64,000 nt of DNA from Geoalkalibacter sp. (GCF_030605225.1 NZ_JAUWAV010000005.1:48625-112624), one strand, 5' to 3'. Positions 30,998-40,357 are shown, numbered from the stretch's first letter. Notes: a model not told the origin generated them from the letters alone. Program-made: numbers and translations.

Positions 30998-31489
30998 TCA
31001 GGGGCGGCGCACGTAGGTGAGCAGGTCGAACCGAGAGCCGAGTTCCTCTTTTTCCAGCCGCCAGTCTTTTTCGCTGAAGGCGGGAAACAGGGTGTCGCCG
31101 ACGAAGCGGCCGTGGATTCGCGAGAGGATCATGCGATCGGCGACCGGCAGGGCCTGGCGGTAAATCTCGGCGCCGCCGATGAAAAAGATGGTGCGTCCGG
31201 CGTTTTGCCCTTCGGCCAGGGCCGCCGCGAAGCTGCGACAAACACGGATGCCCGGCTGCGGGGCGAGGCTGCGGCTGACCACCAGATTCAGGCGCTGGTC
31301 GAGGGGCCGGCCGATGCCGAGAAAGGTCGCGCGGCCCATGATGAGGGTCTGGCCGAGGGTCAGGCGGCGAAAATGGCGCAGATCGTCCGGCAGGTGCCAG
31401 GGCAGGCGTCCGTCGCGGCCGATCACGCCGTTTTCCGCCACGGCGGCGAGGATGATTTTTTCCGGATGGTGCGAGGCAAGTTCGCTCAT
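30998..31489 (-). CDS. folA: Dihydrofolate reductase
   Basis: A 163-residue NADPH-dependent DHFR, the normal bacterial length, making tetrahydrofolate. Signatures: ILAAVAENGVIGRDGRLPWHLPDDL at 12-36 with the catalytic Asp in PDDL, MGRATFLGIGRPL at the cofactor site, and FFIGGAEIYRQALP near 105. No ribosome site is seen, and a TATAAA box lies only 7 bases before the ATG (31497-31502), so the mRNA may be leaderless or the promoter may lie elsewhere. Confidence 0.95.
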   Translation of the reverse strand: MSELASHHPEKIILAAVAENGVIGRDGRLPWHLPDDLRHFRRLTLGQTLIMGRATFLGIGRPLDQRLNLVVSRSLAPQPGIRVCRSFAAALAEGQNAGRTIFFIGGAEIYRQALPVADRMILSRIHGRFVGDTLFPAFSEKDWRLEKEELGSRFDLLTYVRRP

Positions 31490-31542
31490 GCTCGATTTAT
31501 AGCGCGAATGGAGCGCGCAAGGAAAGCCGAGGGAGGATGACG

Positions 31543-32340
31543 TTGTCCGAGGAACTGCTCAATCACCCCCTGATCGCCGCGCGTTATTTTTTCCCGCGGC
31601 CCGATCGCGTGGCGCAACCATTCTGGGTGCAAAGCGGCGATGCACGGCTGGCTTGTTCCTACCATCGCCCATTTCCCCAGGGGCGCACGTTGATTCATTT
31701 TCACGGCAACGGCGAGGTGGCGGCCGACTGGGAGGAGATCCTGCCCCAGGCGCTGGAAGCTCTCGGCCTCAACTGTCTGCTGGCCGAGTTTCGCGGCTAC
31801 GGCGCCTCGGACGGGCGTCCGCAATTGGGTTTCATGCTGGATGACGTGGGCGCGGTCATTGCCGCGGCCGAGGCGCCGCCCGAGCGCCTGATTCTCTTTG
31901 GCCGCTCCGTGGGCTCGCTCTTTGCGGTGCATGGGGTTTCGCTGTATCCCGAGATCGGCGGGCTGATTCTGGAGAGTGGGGTGGCCGACGTGCTGGAGCG
32001 GCTGCTCCTGCGCCTGAGCCCCCGGGAACTGGGCGTGACGCCCGAGCAGTTGGGAGGAGCAGTGGCCGCCCGCCTCGATCAGCGGCGCAAGATGGAAGGC
32101 TATGGGGGGGCGACCCTGGTCATGCACGCCCGCGGCGACAGTCTGGTCGATGTGTCGCACGGCGAGCGGCTTTACCAGTGGGCCGCCGGTCCCAAGCGCC
32201 TGCGCATCTTCGAGCGCGGCGATCACAACAACATCCTGTTCGTCAATCAACGGGAGTACTTCGCCGAAATCGCGGCGTTTGTCGCGGGGCTGGACGATCA
32301 ATCCCCAAAAAAAGACCTGGGACGCGGATTTTCCGGATAA
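31543..32340 (+). CDS. Alpha/beta hydrolase
   Basis: A 265-residue serine hydrolase fold. The oxyanion region is HFHGNGEVAADW, the nucleophile elbow is GRSVGS near 128, and the acid and base appear to be Asp in HARGDSLVDVSHG and His in ERGDHNNILF near the C-terminus. The substrate is unknown; this family includes small esterases and thioesterases. The TTG at 31543 is preferred: GGAGG lies 6 bases before it but abuts the in-frame ATG at 31537, which is too close for normal initiation. The divergent folA shares the upstream gap. Confidence 0.85.
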   Translation: MSEELLNHPLIAARYFFPRPDRVAQPFWVQSGDARLACSYHRPFPQGRTLIHFHGNGEVAADWEEILPQALEALGLNCLLAEFRGYGASDGRPQLGFMLDDVGAVIAAAEAPPERLILFGRSVGSLFAVHGVSLYPEIGGLILESGVADVLERLLLRLSPRELGVTPEQLGGAVAARLDQRRKMEGYGGATLVMHARGDSLVDVSHGERLYQWAAGPKRLRIFERGDHNNILFVNQREYFAEIAAFVAGLDDQSPKKDLGRGFSG

Positions 32341-32432
32341 GGGCGGGATGTACGCAGATGGCAATCTGGGAGTCAAGGTTTATCCGCCTTGATCCGGACT
32401 TTTCCGCGTTTATCGGCGTCCCCATCTGGTTT

Positions 32433-33722
32433 TCAGGCGCTCGGCTGTTTGTCTCCGCGCGGCTTGCGCCGCCGTGGGCGGCGACGGCGTTTGGGAGCGG
32501 CGTCCGCCGGGGCTTTGGCGGGCGCTTCCTTGCCGCTCAGGGCGTCGCGCCAATTGCTGACCAGATCACGGTAATCGCCGGTCACTTCGCTCCAGCAGGC
32601 CAGAAGTTCCAGAGACCAGGGCGTCATGGGGTGGGTGAGAAGGCGCCGTTCGCCGCGCTGACGGCGCCCACGAGCCAGGCGATAGACGCCGAGCAGCAGT
32701 TCGCGTGCCTGATGCGAGATGGCGCGGGCGATGCTGAAATAACCGCAGTGCGGCGCGAGCACCAGGCCGGCGAGGCGCACCACCTCGGTGACCGGAGCTT
32801 CGCGGCTCGGCGGGCAGGCGCGCAGGAAGCGGCTCAGATAGAGCGCGGCGAGGAGAAACGGCTCGGGCGGCGGCCCGCTCTCGCGCGTGCGCCGATCCAA
32901 GCGTTCGAGCAGGGCGAAGCTGTCCTCGTCGCCCTGATACCCGCCCAGCAGGGGTTCGAGCAGGCCCATGGCGGCGGCGTTGCGCAACACCGCGCCGATC
33001 ACGGCGTGGCGCGACAGACCCAGGAGTTCCTCGCGGATGCGCGCCGGAGCAGCCTCGGCAATGAGTTGGGCGCAACTGTAGATGCCCTGGCGCACCTCAT
33101 CGTCCAGACTGAATTCCAGGCGCGCGCAGAACTCCAGGGCGCGCAGCATGCGCACCGGATCTTCCGTGAAGCGCTCCAGGGGATTGCCGATCACGCGCAG
33201 GCGCCGCGCGGCGAGATCCTCCAGGCCGCCCACATAGTCGATGATGCTGAAACTCTCGATGTCGTAGAACAGGGCGTTGATGGTGAAGTCGCGGCGAAAG
33301 GCATCTTCCCGCGGCGTGCCGAAGACGTTTTCCTGAAAGGCGAAATGATCCTCGGGGTTTTCCGGCAGATCGCCCGCTTCGGCCTTGCGGCGGAAGGTGG
33401 CGACCTCCACCACCTTGTCGCGACCGAAACGCACGTGGGCCAGGCGAAAACGCCGCCCGACGAGAAAGCAGTTGCGAAACAGGCTCTTGACCTGATCGGG
33501 GGTGGCGTCGGTGCCGACGTCGAAATCCTTGGGCCGCCGCCCCAGCAGCAAATCGCGCACACCGCCGCCCACCAGATAGGCCTTGTACCCGTTGCGGTGC
33601 AGGCGGTACATGACCTTGAGGGTTTCCTCGTCGATCTGCTTGCGGGAAATGCCGTGCTCGGCGCGCGGGATGATGATCGGGAGAGTGGCTGCGGGTTCGG
33701 GTGCGTCGGCCAAAGGTGTCAT
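32433..33722 (-). CDS. pcnB: Poly(A) polymerase I-type nucleotidyltransferase
   Basis: A 429-residue class II nucleotidyltransferase. The catalytic core is LVGGGVRDLLLGRRPKDFDV near 68-90, with the DxD pair in DFDVGTDA. Further signatures are RRDFTINALFYDI and RALEFCARLEFSLDDE (flexible arm and RNA-binding region). There is no HD domain. The C-terminus is strongly basic (PKRRRRPRRRKPRG), as in PcnB rather than CCA-adding enzymes; tRNA CCA addition cannot be wholly excluded. The start was placed at the ATG 33722, because the upstream in-frame TTG is part of the -35 box of the promoter. Confidence 0.9.
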   Translation of the reverse strand: MTPLADAPEPAATLPIIIPRAEHGISRKQIDEETLKVMYRLHRNGYKAYLVGGGVRDLLLGRRPKDFDVGTDATPDQVKSLFRNCFLVGRRFRLAHVRFGRDKVVEVATFRRKAEAGDLPENPEDHFAFQENVFGTPREDAFRRDFTINALFYDIESFSIIDYVGGLEDLAARRLRVIGNPLERFTEDPVRMLRALEFCARLEFSLDDEVRQGIYSCAQLIAEAAPARIREELLGLSRHAVIGAVLRNAAAMGLLEPLLGGYQGDEDSFALLERLDRRTRESGPPPEPFLLAALYLSRFLRACPPSREAPVTEVVRLAGLVLAPHCGYFSIARAISHQARELLLGVYRLARGRRQRGERRLLTHPMTPWSLELLACWSEVTGDYRDLVSNWRDALSGKEAPAKAPADAAPKRRRRPRRRKPRGDKQPSA

Positions 33723-33759
33723 CGGTCGGACTGGATCCAGGAGAGGGGGCGCAGGGTTG

Positions 33760-33800
33760 ACATTTGCGCGCAAATGTAGCAGAAACACCGCTCTTGTCAA
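33760..33800 (-). promoter_or_regulatory. Promoter of pcnB with an overlapping 18-bp perfect palindrome
   Basis: On the minus strand TTGACA (33795-33800), 16 bases, TACATT (33773-33778). The palindrome ACATTTGCGCGCAAATGT (33760-33777) is perfect over 18 bp and covers the -10 box, so a dimeric repressor could block this promoter. A second TTGACA on the plus strand (33757-33762) runs into the palindrome towards miaA. Confidence 0.6.
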
Positions 33801-33830
33801 AGAGTTAAATCAGGATGGGGCTTGGCGCAA

Positions 33831-34733
33831 ATGAACCCGTGCAATCTGCTCGTCGTCCTCGGTCCCACCGCTTCGGGCAAGACCCGTCTGGGCGTTGAAC
33901 TGGCGCGGCGGCTGGGGGGAGAAATTCTCTCCGCCGATTCGCGTCAGGTGTTTCGCGGCATGGATTTGGGCAGCGGCAAGGATCTGGCCGAATACGGCGA
34001 GGTTCCTTATCACCTCATTGATATCCGCGAAGCGGGGGGCGAATTCAGCGTCTTTGATTTTCAGCAGGCGTTTTGGGCCGCTTTTGCCGACATTTGCGCC
34101 CGGGGCCGTCTTCCGGTTCTGGTGGGCGGCACCGGCCTCTATCTCGATGCGGTGCTGCGCGGCTACCGCCTGAAGGAAGTCCCCGAAAATCCCCGCCTGC
34201 GCGCCGAACTTGCCGATCTTGACGGGGCCGCGCTCAGCGCGCGCCTGCAACGGCTCAGGCCCGCGCAGCACAACACCACCGATTTGCTGGAGCGCGAGCG
34301 GCTGGTGCGGGCCATCGAAATCGCCGAGGGGGAAAAAGCCGTCGCTTCGGCTCTGCCTCCGCTACCCGAGATCCATCCCCTGGTCTTCGGCCTGCGCTGG
34401 GAACGCGCCCTGCTGCGCGCGCGCATCGCCCGACGCCTGCGCGAGCGCCTGGCTCAGGGCCTGGTCGAGGAAGTGGCCCGCCTGCACGCCGCGGGCATCC
34501 CCTGGGAGCGCCTCGATTATTACGGTCTTGAATACCGCTTCATCGCCCGCCATCTGCGCGGGCAACTGAGTCATGCCGACATGGAGCGGCAACTGGCCGT
34601 CGCCATCGGTCAATTCGCCAAGCGCCAGGAGACCTTCTTTCGTCGCATGGAACGCCAGGGCGTGGTGGTCCACTGGCTCGACGGCGCCGGTGATGTCCTG
34701 GGGCAGGCGCTGGCCCATCTGAACCCTGGCTAG
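33831..34733 (+). CDS. miaA: tRNA dimethylallyltransferase
   Basis: A 300-residue MiaA that prenylates A37 of tRNAs reading UNN codons. Signatures: P-loop GPTASGKTRLG, ILSADSRQVFRGMDLGSGK, VPYHLIDI, GRLPVLVGGTGLYLDAVL, and C-terminal ERLDYYGLEYRF. The final part includes KRQETFFRRM. The ATG at 33831 fits family N-termini; a TTG at 33822 with AGGA 6 bases upstream is a competing start. Its stop lies only 15 bases from the end of the convergent helicase gene. Confidence 0.95.
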   Translation: MNPCNLLVVLGPTASGKTRLGVELARRLGGEILSADSRQVFRGMDLGSGKDLAEYGEVPYHLIDIREAGGEFSVFDFQQAFWAAFADICARGRLPVLVGGTGLYLDAVLRGYRLKEVPENPRLRAELADLDGAALSARLQRLRPAQHNTTDLLERERLVRAIEIAEGEKAVASALPPLPEIHPLVFGLRWERALLRARIARRLRERLAQGLVEEVARLHAAGIPWERLDYYGLEYRFIARHLRGQLSHADMERQLAVAIGQFAKRQETFFRRMERQGVVVHWLDGAGDVLGQALAHLNPG

Positions 34734-34748
34734 GCCGGCGGTTTTTCC

Positions 34749-37700
34749 TCACTCCCCCACCAGGAACTCGAAATCCTCCCGGGTCAGCGGCACGCCGCCG
34801 CCGTCGCGTCCCTCGTCGAGCAGGGCCTGAAACAGGCGCTGCTTGCGTTCCTTGAGCAGCATCATCTTTTCTTCCACGGTATGACGCATGAGCAGGCGCA
34901 GCACCGTGACCTTGCGCGTCTGACCAATGCGGTGGGCGCGGTCAGAGGCCTGGTTTTCCACCGCCGGGTTCCACCAGGGATCAAGATGCACGACGTAGGT
35001 GGCCCGCGTCAGGTTGAGGCCGCGCCCGCCGGCCTTCAGACTGAGGAGGAACACCAGGGGTTCGCGGCTGTTCTGGAAGGTTTCGACCAGTTTGCGGCGC
35101 TGCGTCACGGGCGTGCCGCCATCCAGGCGCACAAAGGGGATGTTGCGTTGGTGCAGCGCCGGTTCCACCAGATCGAGAAAGCTGGTGAATTGCGAAAACA
35201 CCAGGGTGCTGTGGCCCTCGGCCTGCAACTCCTCGAGATGTTCGCACAGGGCGGTGATTTTCGGTGCCTCGCCGGTCGCGGCCTTGCCACCGCCCAGACG
35301 CGGGTCGAGACACAAGCGCCGCAGCCGCGTGAGGGCGGCCAGGGTGGTGATGCGCGCCTGGGCGGTGTTGTGCTCGCGCCAGGCGGCGGCGACCTCGGCG
35401 CGCACCGCGGCCACGGTGTTCTGGTAGAGAATTTTCTGCTCGTCGGTTAGGTCGAGATGCAGATCGATTTCGACCTTGTCGGGGAGTTCCGCCGCGATCT
35501 TTTCCTTGGTGCGGCGCAGCACGAAGGGCCGGGTGCGGGCGATGAGCAGGCGCAACTCGGCCTGATCGGTCTCGCCGCGGCCGTTGCCGAAGCGCCGGTA
35601 GGGGCCGAGCAGGCCGGGCAGCACCAGATCGATGATCGACCAGTATTCGCCCAGATGATTCTCCACCGGCGTTCCGGTCAGGGCCAGCTTGAAGGCGCCC
35701 CGCAGGCGTCGCACCGCGCCGGTGACGGCGGCATGGACGTTTTTCACGGCCTGCGCCTCGTCGAAGATGAGGACGTGAAAGTCGATCGCGGCCAGGGCCT
35801 CGATGTCGCGCCGCACGATCTCATAGCTGGTGAGCACCACATCGACCCCGCTGAAATCGGTGCTTCGCTCCAGACCGCGATACACCAGGGTGCGCAGGTC
35901 CGGAGCGAAACGCGTGATCTCGCTTTCCCAGTTGAACAGCAGGCTGGGTGGCACCACCACCAGATGGGGGGCTTCGCCGGCGCGAGCGGGCAGGCACTGT
36001 TGGTGCAGGGCGGCGAGCAGGCTGATGGCCTGGATGGTCTTGCCCAGCCCCATGTCGTCGGCCAGGCAGGCGCCGAACTTGTGCTGGTAGAGAAAGCTGA
36101 GCCACTCGTAACCGCGCTGCTGATAGTCGCGCAGTGCCGCCTGAAGCTTTGGGAGTTGGACGCACGGCAGGCCGTCGAAGTTTTCCAGACGGTTGAGGAT
36201 GGCCTCGTCCTCGGGGTCGAGTCTCAGGGTGGCGCCGAGCTTGCGCAGGGCGAGCAGATCAAGGATGTGCAGACGCGGAACGCGCACCAACTCGCGGCGC
36301 TTTCTGGCCTTGTCGTCGCCCAGGCCCGCCAGGATGCGCAAGGCCTCGCGGTCTCGATCGGTGAGCAGGTGGAGTTGTCCGCCCGCGGCGAAAATTCCCT
36401 CCGCCAAGGCTTGGCGCCAGAGGCTCTCGTCGAGCAGCGCACCCTCGCAGCGGATTTCGGGCCGCAGCTCGAACCAGTCGATATCCTTGGCGGTGGTGGC
36501 GATGTTGATGTCGAGTTGCGCGGGCCGCGCGGGCCGACCGCCGAGGCGCAATTCGACGCCGCAGGCGCTCAGTTCGGCCACCAGATCGGGCAGGGCGGCG
36601 AACAGCGCCTTGCGTTTGAGGTGAAATTCGCCCGGCACCAGGGCGCCGCGCAGGGCCTGATCGCCGAAGCGGCGATAGAGGAGTTCAAGGAGTTGCGCTT
36701 CGCGGTCGCGGTCGCGCTCCAGCAGCACCCAGCGCCCGTCGATGACATTGAGGTGCCGGGAGCTGTGGCGATCGAGGGTCACCAGATTTTCCAGATGCTC
36801 GCGCGCCTCGCGCACCAGCACACGCTTGCGAAAATCCGGCCCGGCAATGGCTTCGCGCAGGATGCGTTGGCGTTCGGTCTTGGTCGCGGCGCGGCGCGCG
36901 GCGAAAAAGGTTTCATAAAGCACGCGGCGCCGTTTGAGGGCGCGCAGGGGCGCCGAGGTGCGCTCGAAATAGTCCTCGGTGAACAGACTGAGGGCGCGCG
37001 GGTCGAGAATCAGCTTGCAGGAGCCGTGGCGGGTGCCTGCGAGCAGTTGCGCCTCGTCGTCGGCGGACAGGGTGATGTCCACCTGGTAGTCGGTCAGCAG
37101 GGTCGGCGCCGGAACCTGTGGGACGCCGTCGACATGCAGCAGGCATTCGTCGAGGGTCGAGATGTGCGCCTCGGAGAGAAATTCCAGGCCGTAAAAGTTC
37201 TTCCAGGGAATGCGGTAACCCTCTTTCCCCGTCAAGGGTTCGGCGGCTTCCATCAGGCTGGGCCATAGGGACCAGATTTCGGGGCGCCTGACCCGCACGA
37301 GCCGCTCCTGTTCGACGTCGGCCGCCCAGGAACCCAGCCACAGCAGGTTGCCGCCCAGGCGGCTGCCGTCGTCGAGCACCCGTGCGACGTGCAGGCCATC
37401 CTCGCGGGCATCAAGGCACAGCAGTCCCTGGCGGGTCTCGGGCGGTTCGATGCGCAGCGGCCTGAGCTTGCCCCGATCGTCGCGCACCTGAACCGGCCAT
37501 TCCATGCCCCTCTGATCGAGCAGGGCGCAGAGCACTGCCTCGGGGTGCGCGCGGCTCAGCCAGGGCGATTCCAGTAACGGCTGCAGGGGCTTGGGGACGC
37601 CGCGCGCGTAGGGCGCAACGGCGCTGCCGTTACGCGCGACCTCGATGGCGACCATGCCGAAGCGCGGGGTGAGCACCACGGAAAACTCCGCCGCCGCGGT

Positions 37701-38219
37701 TTTGGGCGCCGCCGCGCGCTTGGCCGGGGTTTTCTTGCGCGCGGCCGGTTGGGATACGGCGCGGGTCTTGGGCGCTGCGAGCAGGGCCGTGCGAATGTTT
37801 TCCAGTTGGCGCGCATCGGCGTTCCAGCCGCTGACCGTTTGGGGGGAGAGAGCCTTCTTGAGGGTGAGCAGGGCGGCCAGGCGGTGCGCGCAGGCGCGTG
37901 GGCCGGTCAGGCGGCATTCGCACTGGGTGTCGATGCGGCCGTCCTTGAGCGCCAGGGTGACTTCGCGCACCTGTTCGTCGACCACATCGACGCTGAGCTG
38001 GGTGCGCCCGCGCGCCCACTCGGGGGGACGCACGGCATGGACCTGGCACAGGCGCAGGGCGGCGATCAGCTGATCTTTTCCGCCCAGGGTGTAGAGACTG
38101 CTCACGGGCAGCTCGCGCAGGGCGCCGACGAGGGGTGTTTCGGTCGAAGGGACGATGTGGGTCATGGGATAATCTGCGTCTGGGAAAAGGCCGGCATCGA
38201 AGACCAAGTAAAATAGCAT
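34749..38219 (-). CDS. SWI2/SNF2-family DNA/RNA helicase with SWIM zinc finger
   Basis: A protein of about 1156 residues. The N-terminal SWIM zinc finger is visible as CECRLTGPRACAH near 100. After an SNF2-associated bacterial middle region comes the ATPase: motif I ADDMGLGKTIQAI, motif II IFDEAQ (DEAQ instead of DEAH), motif III LTGTPVENHLGEYW, and the C-terminal lobe VFSQFTSFLDL, LLSLKAGGRGLNLTRATYV, ASDRAHRIGQTRKV. It is of the RapA/HepA-like superfamily 2 group, possibly remodelling RNA polymerase or DNA complexes. The start at 38219 has GAGG 8 bases upstream; an ATG at 38165 is an alternative. Confidence 0.92.
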   Translation of the reverse strand: MLFYLVFDAGLFPDADYPMTHIVPSTETPLVGALRELPVSSLYTLGGKDQLIAALRLCQVHAVRPPEWARGRTQLSVDVVDEQVREVTLALKDGRIDTQCECRLTGPRACAHRLAALLTLKKALSPQTVSGWNADARQLENIRTALLAAPKTRAVSQPAARKKTPAKRAAAPKTAAAEFSVVLTPRFGMVAIEVARNGSAVAPYARGVPKPLQPLLESPWLSRAHPEAVLCALLDQRGMEWPVQVRDDRGKLRPLRIEPPETRQGLLCLDAREDGLHVARVLDDGSRLGGNLLWLGSWAADVEQERLVRVRRPEIWSLWPSLMEAAEPLTGKEGYRIPWKNFYGLEFLSEAHISTLDECLLHVDGVPQVPAPTLLTDYQVDITLSADDEAQLLAGTRHGSCKLILDPRALSLFTEDYFERTSAPLRALKRRRVLYETFFAARRAATKTERQRILREAIAGPDFRKRVLVREAREHLENLVTLDRHSSRHLNVIDGRWVLLERDRDREAQLLELLYRRFGDQALRGALVPGEFHLKRKALFAALPDLVAELSACGVELRLGGRPARPAQLDINIATTAKDIDWFELRPEIRCEGALLDESLWRQALAEGIFAAGGQLHLLTDRDREALRILAGLGDDKARKRRELVRVPRLHILDLLALRKLGATLRLDPEDEAILNRLENFDGLPCVQLPKLQAALRDYQQRGYEWLSFLYQHKFGACLADDMGLGKTIQAISLLAALHQQCLPARAGEAPHLVVVPPSLLFNWESEITRFAPDLRTLVYRGLERSTDFSGVDVVLTSYEIVRRDIEALAAIDFHVLIFDEAQAVKNVHAAVTGAVRRLRGAFKLALTGTPVENHLGEYWSIIDLVLPGLLGPYRRFGNGRGETDQAELRLLIARTRPFVLRRTKEKIAAELPDKVEIDLHLDLTDEQKILYQNTVAAVRAEVAAAWREHNTAQARITTLAALTRLRRLCLDPRLGGGKAATGEAPKITALCEHLEELQAEGHSTLVFSQFTSFLDLVEPALHQRNIPFVRLDGGTPVTQRRKLVETFQNSREPLVFLLSLKAGGRGLNLTRATYVVHLDPWWNPAVENQASDRAHRIGQTRKVTVLRLLMRHTVEEKMMLLKERKQRLFQALLDEGRDGGGVPLTREDFEFLVGE

Positions 38220-38339
38220 CGAATCGCCCTCGGGCCAAGGTCGTTTTTGTTTTGCGGCCGGTGATTTCCGCACCGCCTTGTCCGCGAATCTGTGCTATAG
38301 TCCGGCGGGTTGAACGATTCCATCTGAGGAGGTACATGC

Positions 38340-38681
38340 ATGTCGCGCACGAAGAGATTTTCTCGGATTCTGACCGCCGCCGTCATGGGCGGTATTCTGC
38401 TCCTCGCCGTGGGTTGCGCCACCGTGGGCCGCGATTTTTCCACGAGCGGGGTGGCCGCCATCCGCATCGGTGAAACCACCAAGACCGATGCCCGCGCCCT
38501 GTTCGGCAATCCCTGGCGCACCGGCGTGGAAGACGGCCGCGAGACCTGGACCTACGGCCACTACCGCTATTCCCTGTTCGGACCTGCCCAGACGCGCGAT
38601 CTGGTGCTGCGCTTCGACAAGGAAGGGCGGGTGCTGTCCTACACCTTCAATTCCACCTATCCCGAAGACGTGCGGCGCTGA
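38340..38681 (+). CDS. SmpA/OmlA (BamE-like) small lipoprotein
   Basis: A 113-residue lipoprotein: signal peptide with lipobox LLAVGC (acylated Cys26), then a BamE/SmpA-type fold with the segment IRIGETTKTDARALFGNPWRT and a C-terminal strand region (TRDLVLRFDKEGRVLSYTFN). Such proteins attach to the outer membrane; a direct role in the BAM complex is not shown. GAGGAGG stands 7 bases before the ATG. The glycosyltransferase gene starts almost immediately after the stop. Confidence 0.88.
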   Translation: MSRTKRFSRILTAAVMGGILLLAVGCATVGRDFSTSGVAAIRIGETTKTDARALFGNPWRTGVEDGRETWTYGHYRYSLFGPAQTRDLVLRFDKEGRVLSYTFNSTYPEDVRR

Positions 38682-38685
38682 GGAT

Positions 38686-40071
38686 TTGCCCGACAGCGTC
38701 CGTAAATATCTGCGCAACCGCGCCGTCGGCGCGCCCTGGGAGCTGAGGGGGTGTCGACGGCGCGATTTTCGGGGCGCGGTGGTGCTGCCCGCCCTGGCCG
38801 AGGAACAGGCGCTGCCTGAGGCCCTTCGCGCTCTGGCGGCCAATCCCCCGGAGTTGCTGGTGCAATTTCTGATTTTGGTGGTGGTCAACAATCGCAGCAG
38901 CACCGCCGCCGATTTTCGCGAGGAAAACCAGCGCGTGCTGCGCCGGCTGGCCGCGCCCGATCCATCCTGGGCCACGCTCCGCCTGGCCTGGGTCGATGCC
39001 GCTTCGCCGGGTCTTGAGCTGCCCGACAAGGACGGCGTCGGCCTGGCGCGCAAGATCGGCTTCGACCTCGTTCTGACCCATCTCGACTGGTCAGGCGATC
39101 CGCTCCTCGTGTCCCTGGATGCCGATACCCTGGTGCAGCCCGACTATCTGCCCGCCCTGGTCGCGCATTTTCGCGACAACCCGGCGGGCGGCGCCGTCAT
39201 CCCTTTTCAGCACCGCCGCGCCCTGACGCCCGCCGCCCAAGAGGCCATCGACCTCTACGAACTCTATCTGCGCCACTATGTCCTGGGTCTGCGCCTGGCG
39301 GGTTCGCCCTATGCCTATGCCAGCGTCGGCAGCGCCCTGGCCTGCCGCGCTTCGGCTTATGTCGCCGCGGGCGGCATGAATCGGCGCACCGCCGGGGAAG
39401 ATTTCTATTTTCTCCAACAGCTGGCCAAGACCGGCGGCGTGGCGCAGGTGCGGGGCACCCTGGTGCATCCCGCGCCGCGCGTCTCGACCCGCACGCCCTT
39501 CGGCACGGGACCGTCGGTGGCGGCATTGCAGAGGGGCGAGGCGGGCGGGGTGCGCTTCTACTCTGTACACTCCTTCGAGGTGCTGCGCCGCTGGCTGGAG
39601 CTGGCCCGCGTCCTCGGTGCGCGGCCCGGCGAGGAAGCGCTCGCCGCCGCGCGGGATTTGTCGCCGGTGCTGGCGGACTTTTTGCGGCGCAATGCTTTCG
39701 CCCAGGTCTGGGAGCGGTTGCGCCTTCAGCATCAGGGCGCTCCCGCGCGGTTGAACAAAGCCTTTCATGAGTGGTTCGACGCCCTCAAGACCCGCCAATT
39801 GCTGTTTCAGCTCTGCGAGGCCCACGGCCTTTGGGGTTCCGCGGCCGAGATCCTGCCGCCCCTGTTGGCCCGCGCCGGCCTGGAAAGTCAAGGAAATATT
39901 GGCACTTATCTTGCTTTGTTAAGAGGGATTCAGAATTCTTCGAGCCAACCCGAGGGCAAGGAGGTCGCCTATGTTCGGCAAAGCTTCGCAAGCGGTGCGG
40001 GACTGGTCCCCGACGGATCGCCGCAGGGCCCTGCGCAAGCCCCTCATGGTGCTACGCGCCCGCCTGGATGA
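38686..40071 (+). CDS. GT2-type glycosyltransferase
   Basis: About 461 residues. The GT-A fold markers are the nucleotide-sugar site (VVVNNRSSTAADF), the DxD motif in LVSLDADTLVQPDYL, and an acceptor-site ED in AGEDFYFLQQLAK. There are no strong transmembrane helices, so it is probably cytoplasmic; the acceptor is unknown. The start is uncertain: a TTG at 38686 five bases after the lipoprotein stop, or a later GTG near 38780. The 3' end overlaps the PilZ gene by 101 bases in another frame; the last 33 residues (rich in G, S, P) look unlike the rest, so a frameshift near the end is possible. Confidence 0.8.
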   Translation: MPDSVRKYLRNRAVGAPWELRGCRRRDFRGAVVLPALAEEQALPEALRALAANPPELLVQFLILVVVNNRSSTAADFREENQRVLRRLAAPDPSWATLRLAWVDAASPGLELPDKDGVGLARKIGFDLVLTHLDWSGDPLLVSLDADTLVQPDYLPALVAHFRDNPAGGAVIPFQHRRALTPAAQEAIDLYELYLRHYVLGLRLAGSPYAYASVGSALACRASAYVAAGGMNRRTAGEDFYFLQQLAKTGGVAQVRGTLVHPAPRVSTRTPFGTGPSVAALQRGEAGGVRFYSVHSFEVLRRWLELARVLGARPGEEALAAARDLSPVLADFLRRNAFAQVWERLRLQHQGAPARLNKAFHEWFDALKTRQLLFQLCEAHGLWGSAAEILPPLLARAGLESQGNIGTYLALLRGIQNSSSQPEGKEVAYVRQSFASGAGLVPDGSPQGPAQAPHGATRPPG

Positions 40072-40357
40072 CGGCGCAAGGGTGTTTTTCGGCTACGCCA
40101 AGAACATCAGCGGCAGCGGCATTTTCATCGCGACGGTCAATCCCCGTGCCGTCGGCGAGCAGTTCGATATTGAACTGACGCTGCCGGCACCCTGCGGTCT
40201 GCACATCGCCGGTCGCTGCGAAGTGGTGTGGCGGCGACCCTACAGTGCCCGCTCCGATCTCGATCCCGGCATGGGTCTGCGCTTTCTCGATCTGCCCGCC
40301 GAGGTCGCGGCAGCCCTGGGGAGTTGGGTCGAAGGCGCGGACGAGTCAAAAGACTGA
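39971..40357 (+). CDS. PilZ-domain c-di-GMP-binding protein
   Basis: A 128-residue single PilZ domain. The c-di-GMP-binding residues are present: an Arg-rich RRRALRKPL (RxxxR type) near 18-26 and NISGSGIFIA (the D/NxSxxG motif) near 45. A strong AAGGAGG stands before the ATG, so the start inside the glycosyltransferase frame is credible. It may regulate the overlapping glycosyltransferase in response to c-di-GMP. A diguanylate cyclase (siaD-like) is encoded 16 kb away. Confidence 0.9.
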   Translation: MFGKASQAVRDWSPTDRRRALRKPLMVLRARLDDGARVFFGYAKNISGSGIFIATVNPRAVGEQFDIELTLPAPCGLHIAGRCEVVWRRPYSARSDLDPGMGLRFLDLPAEVAAALGSWVEGADESKD

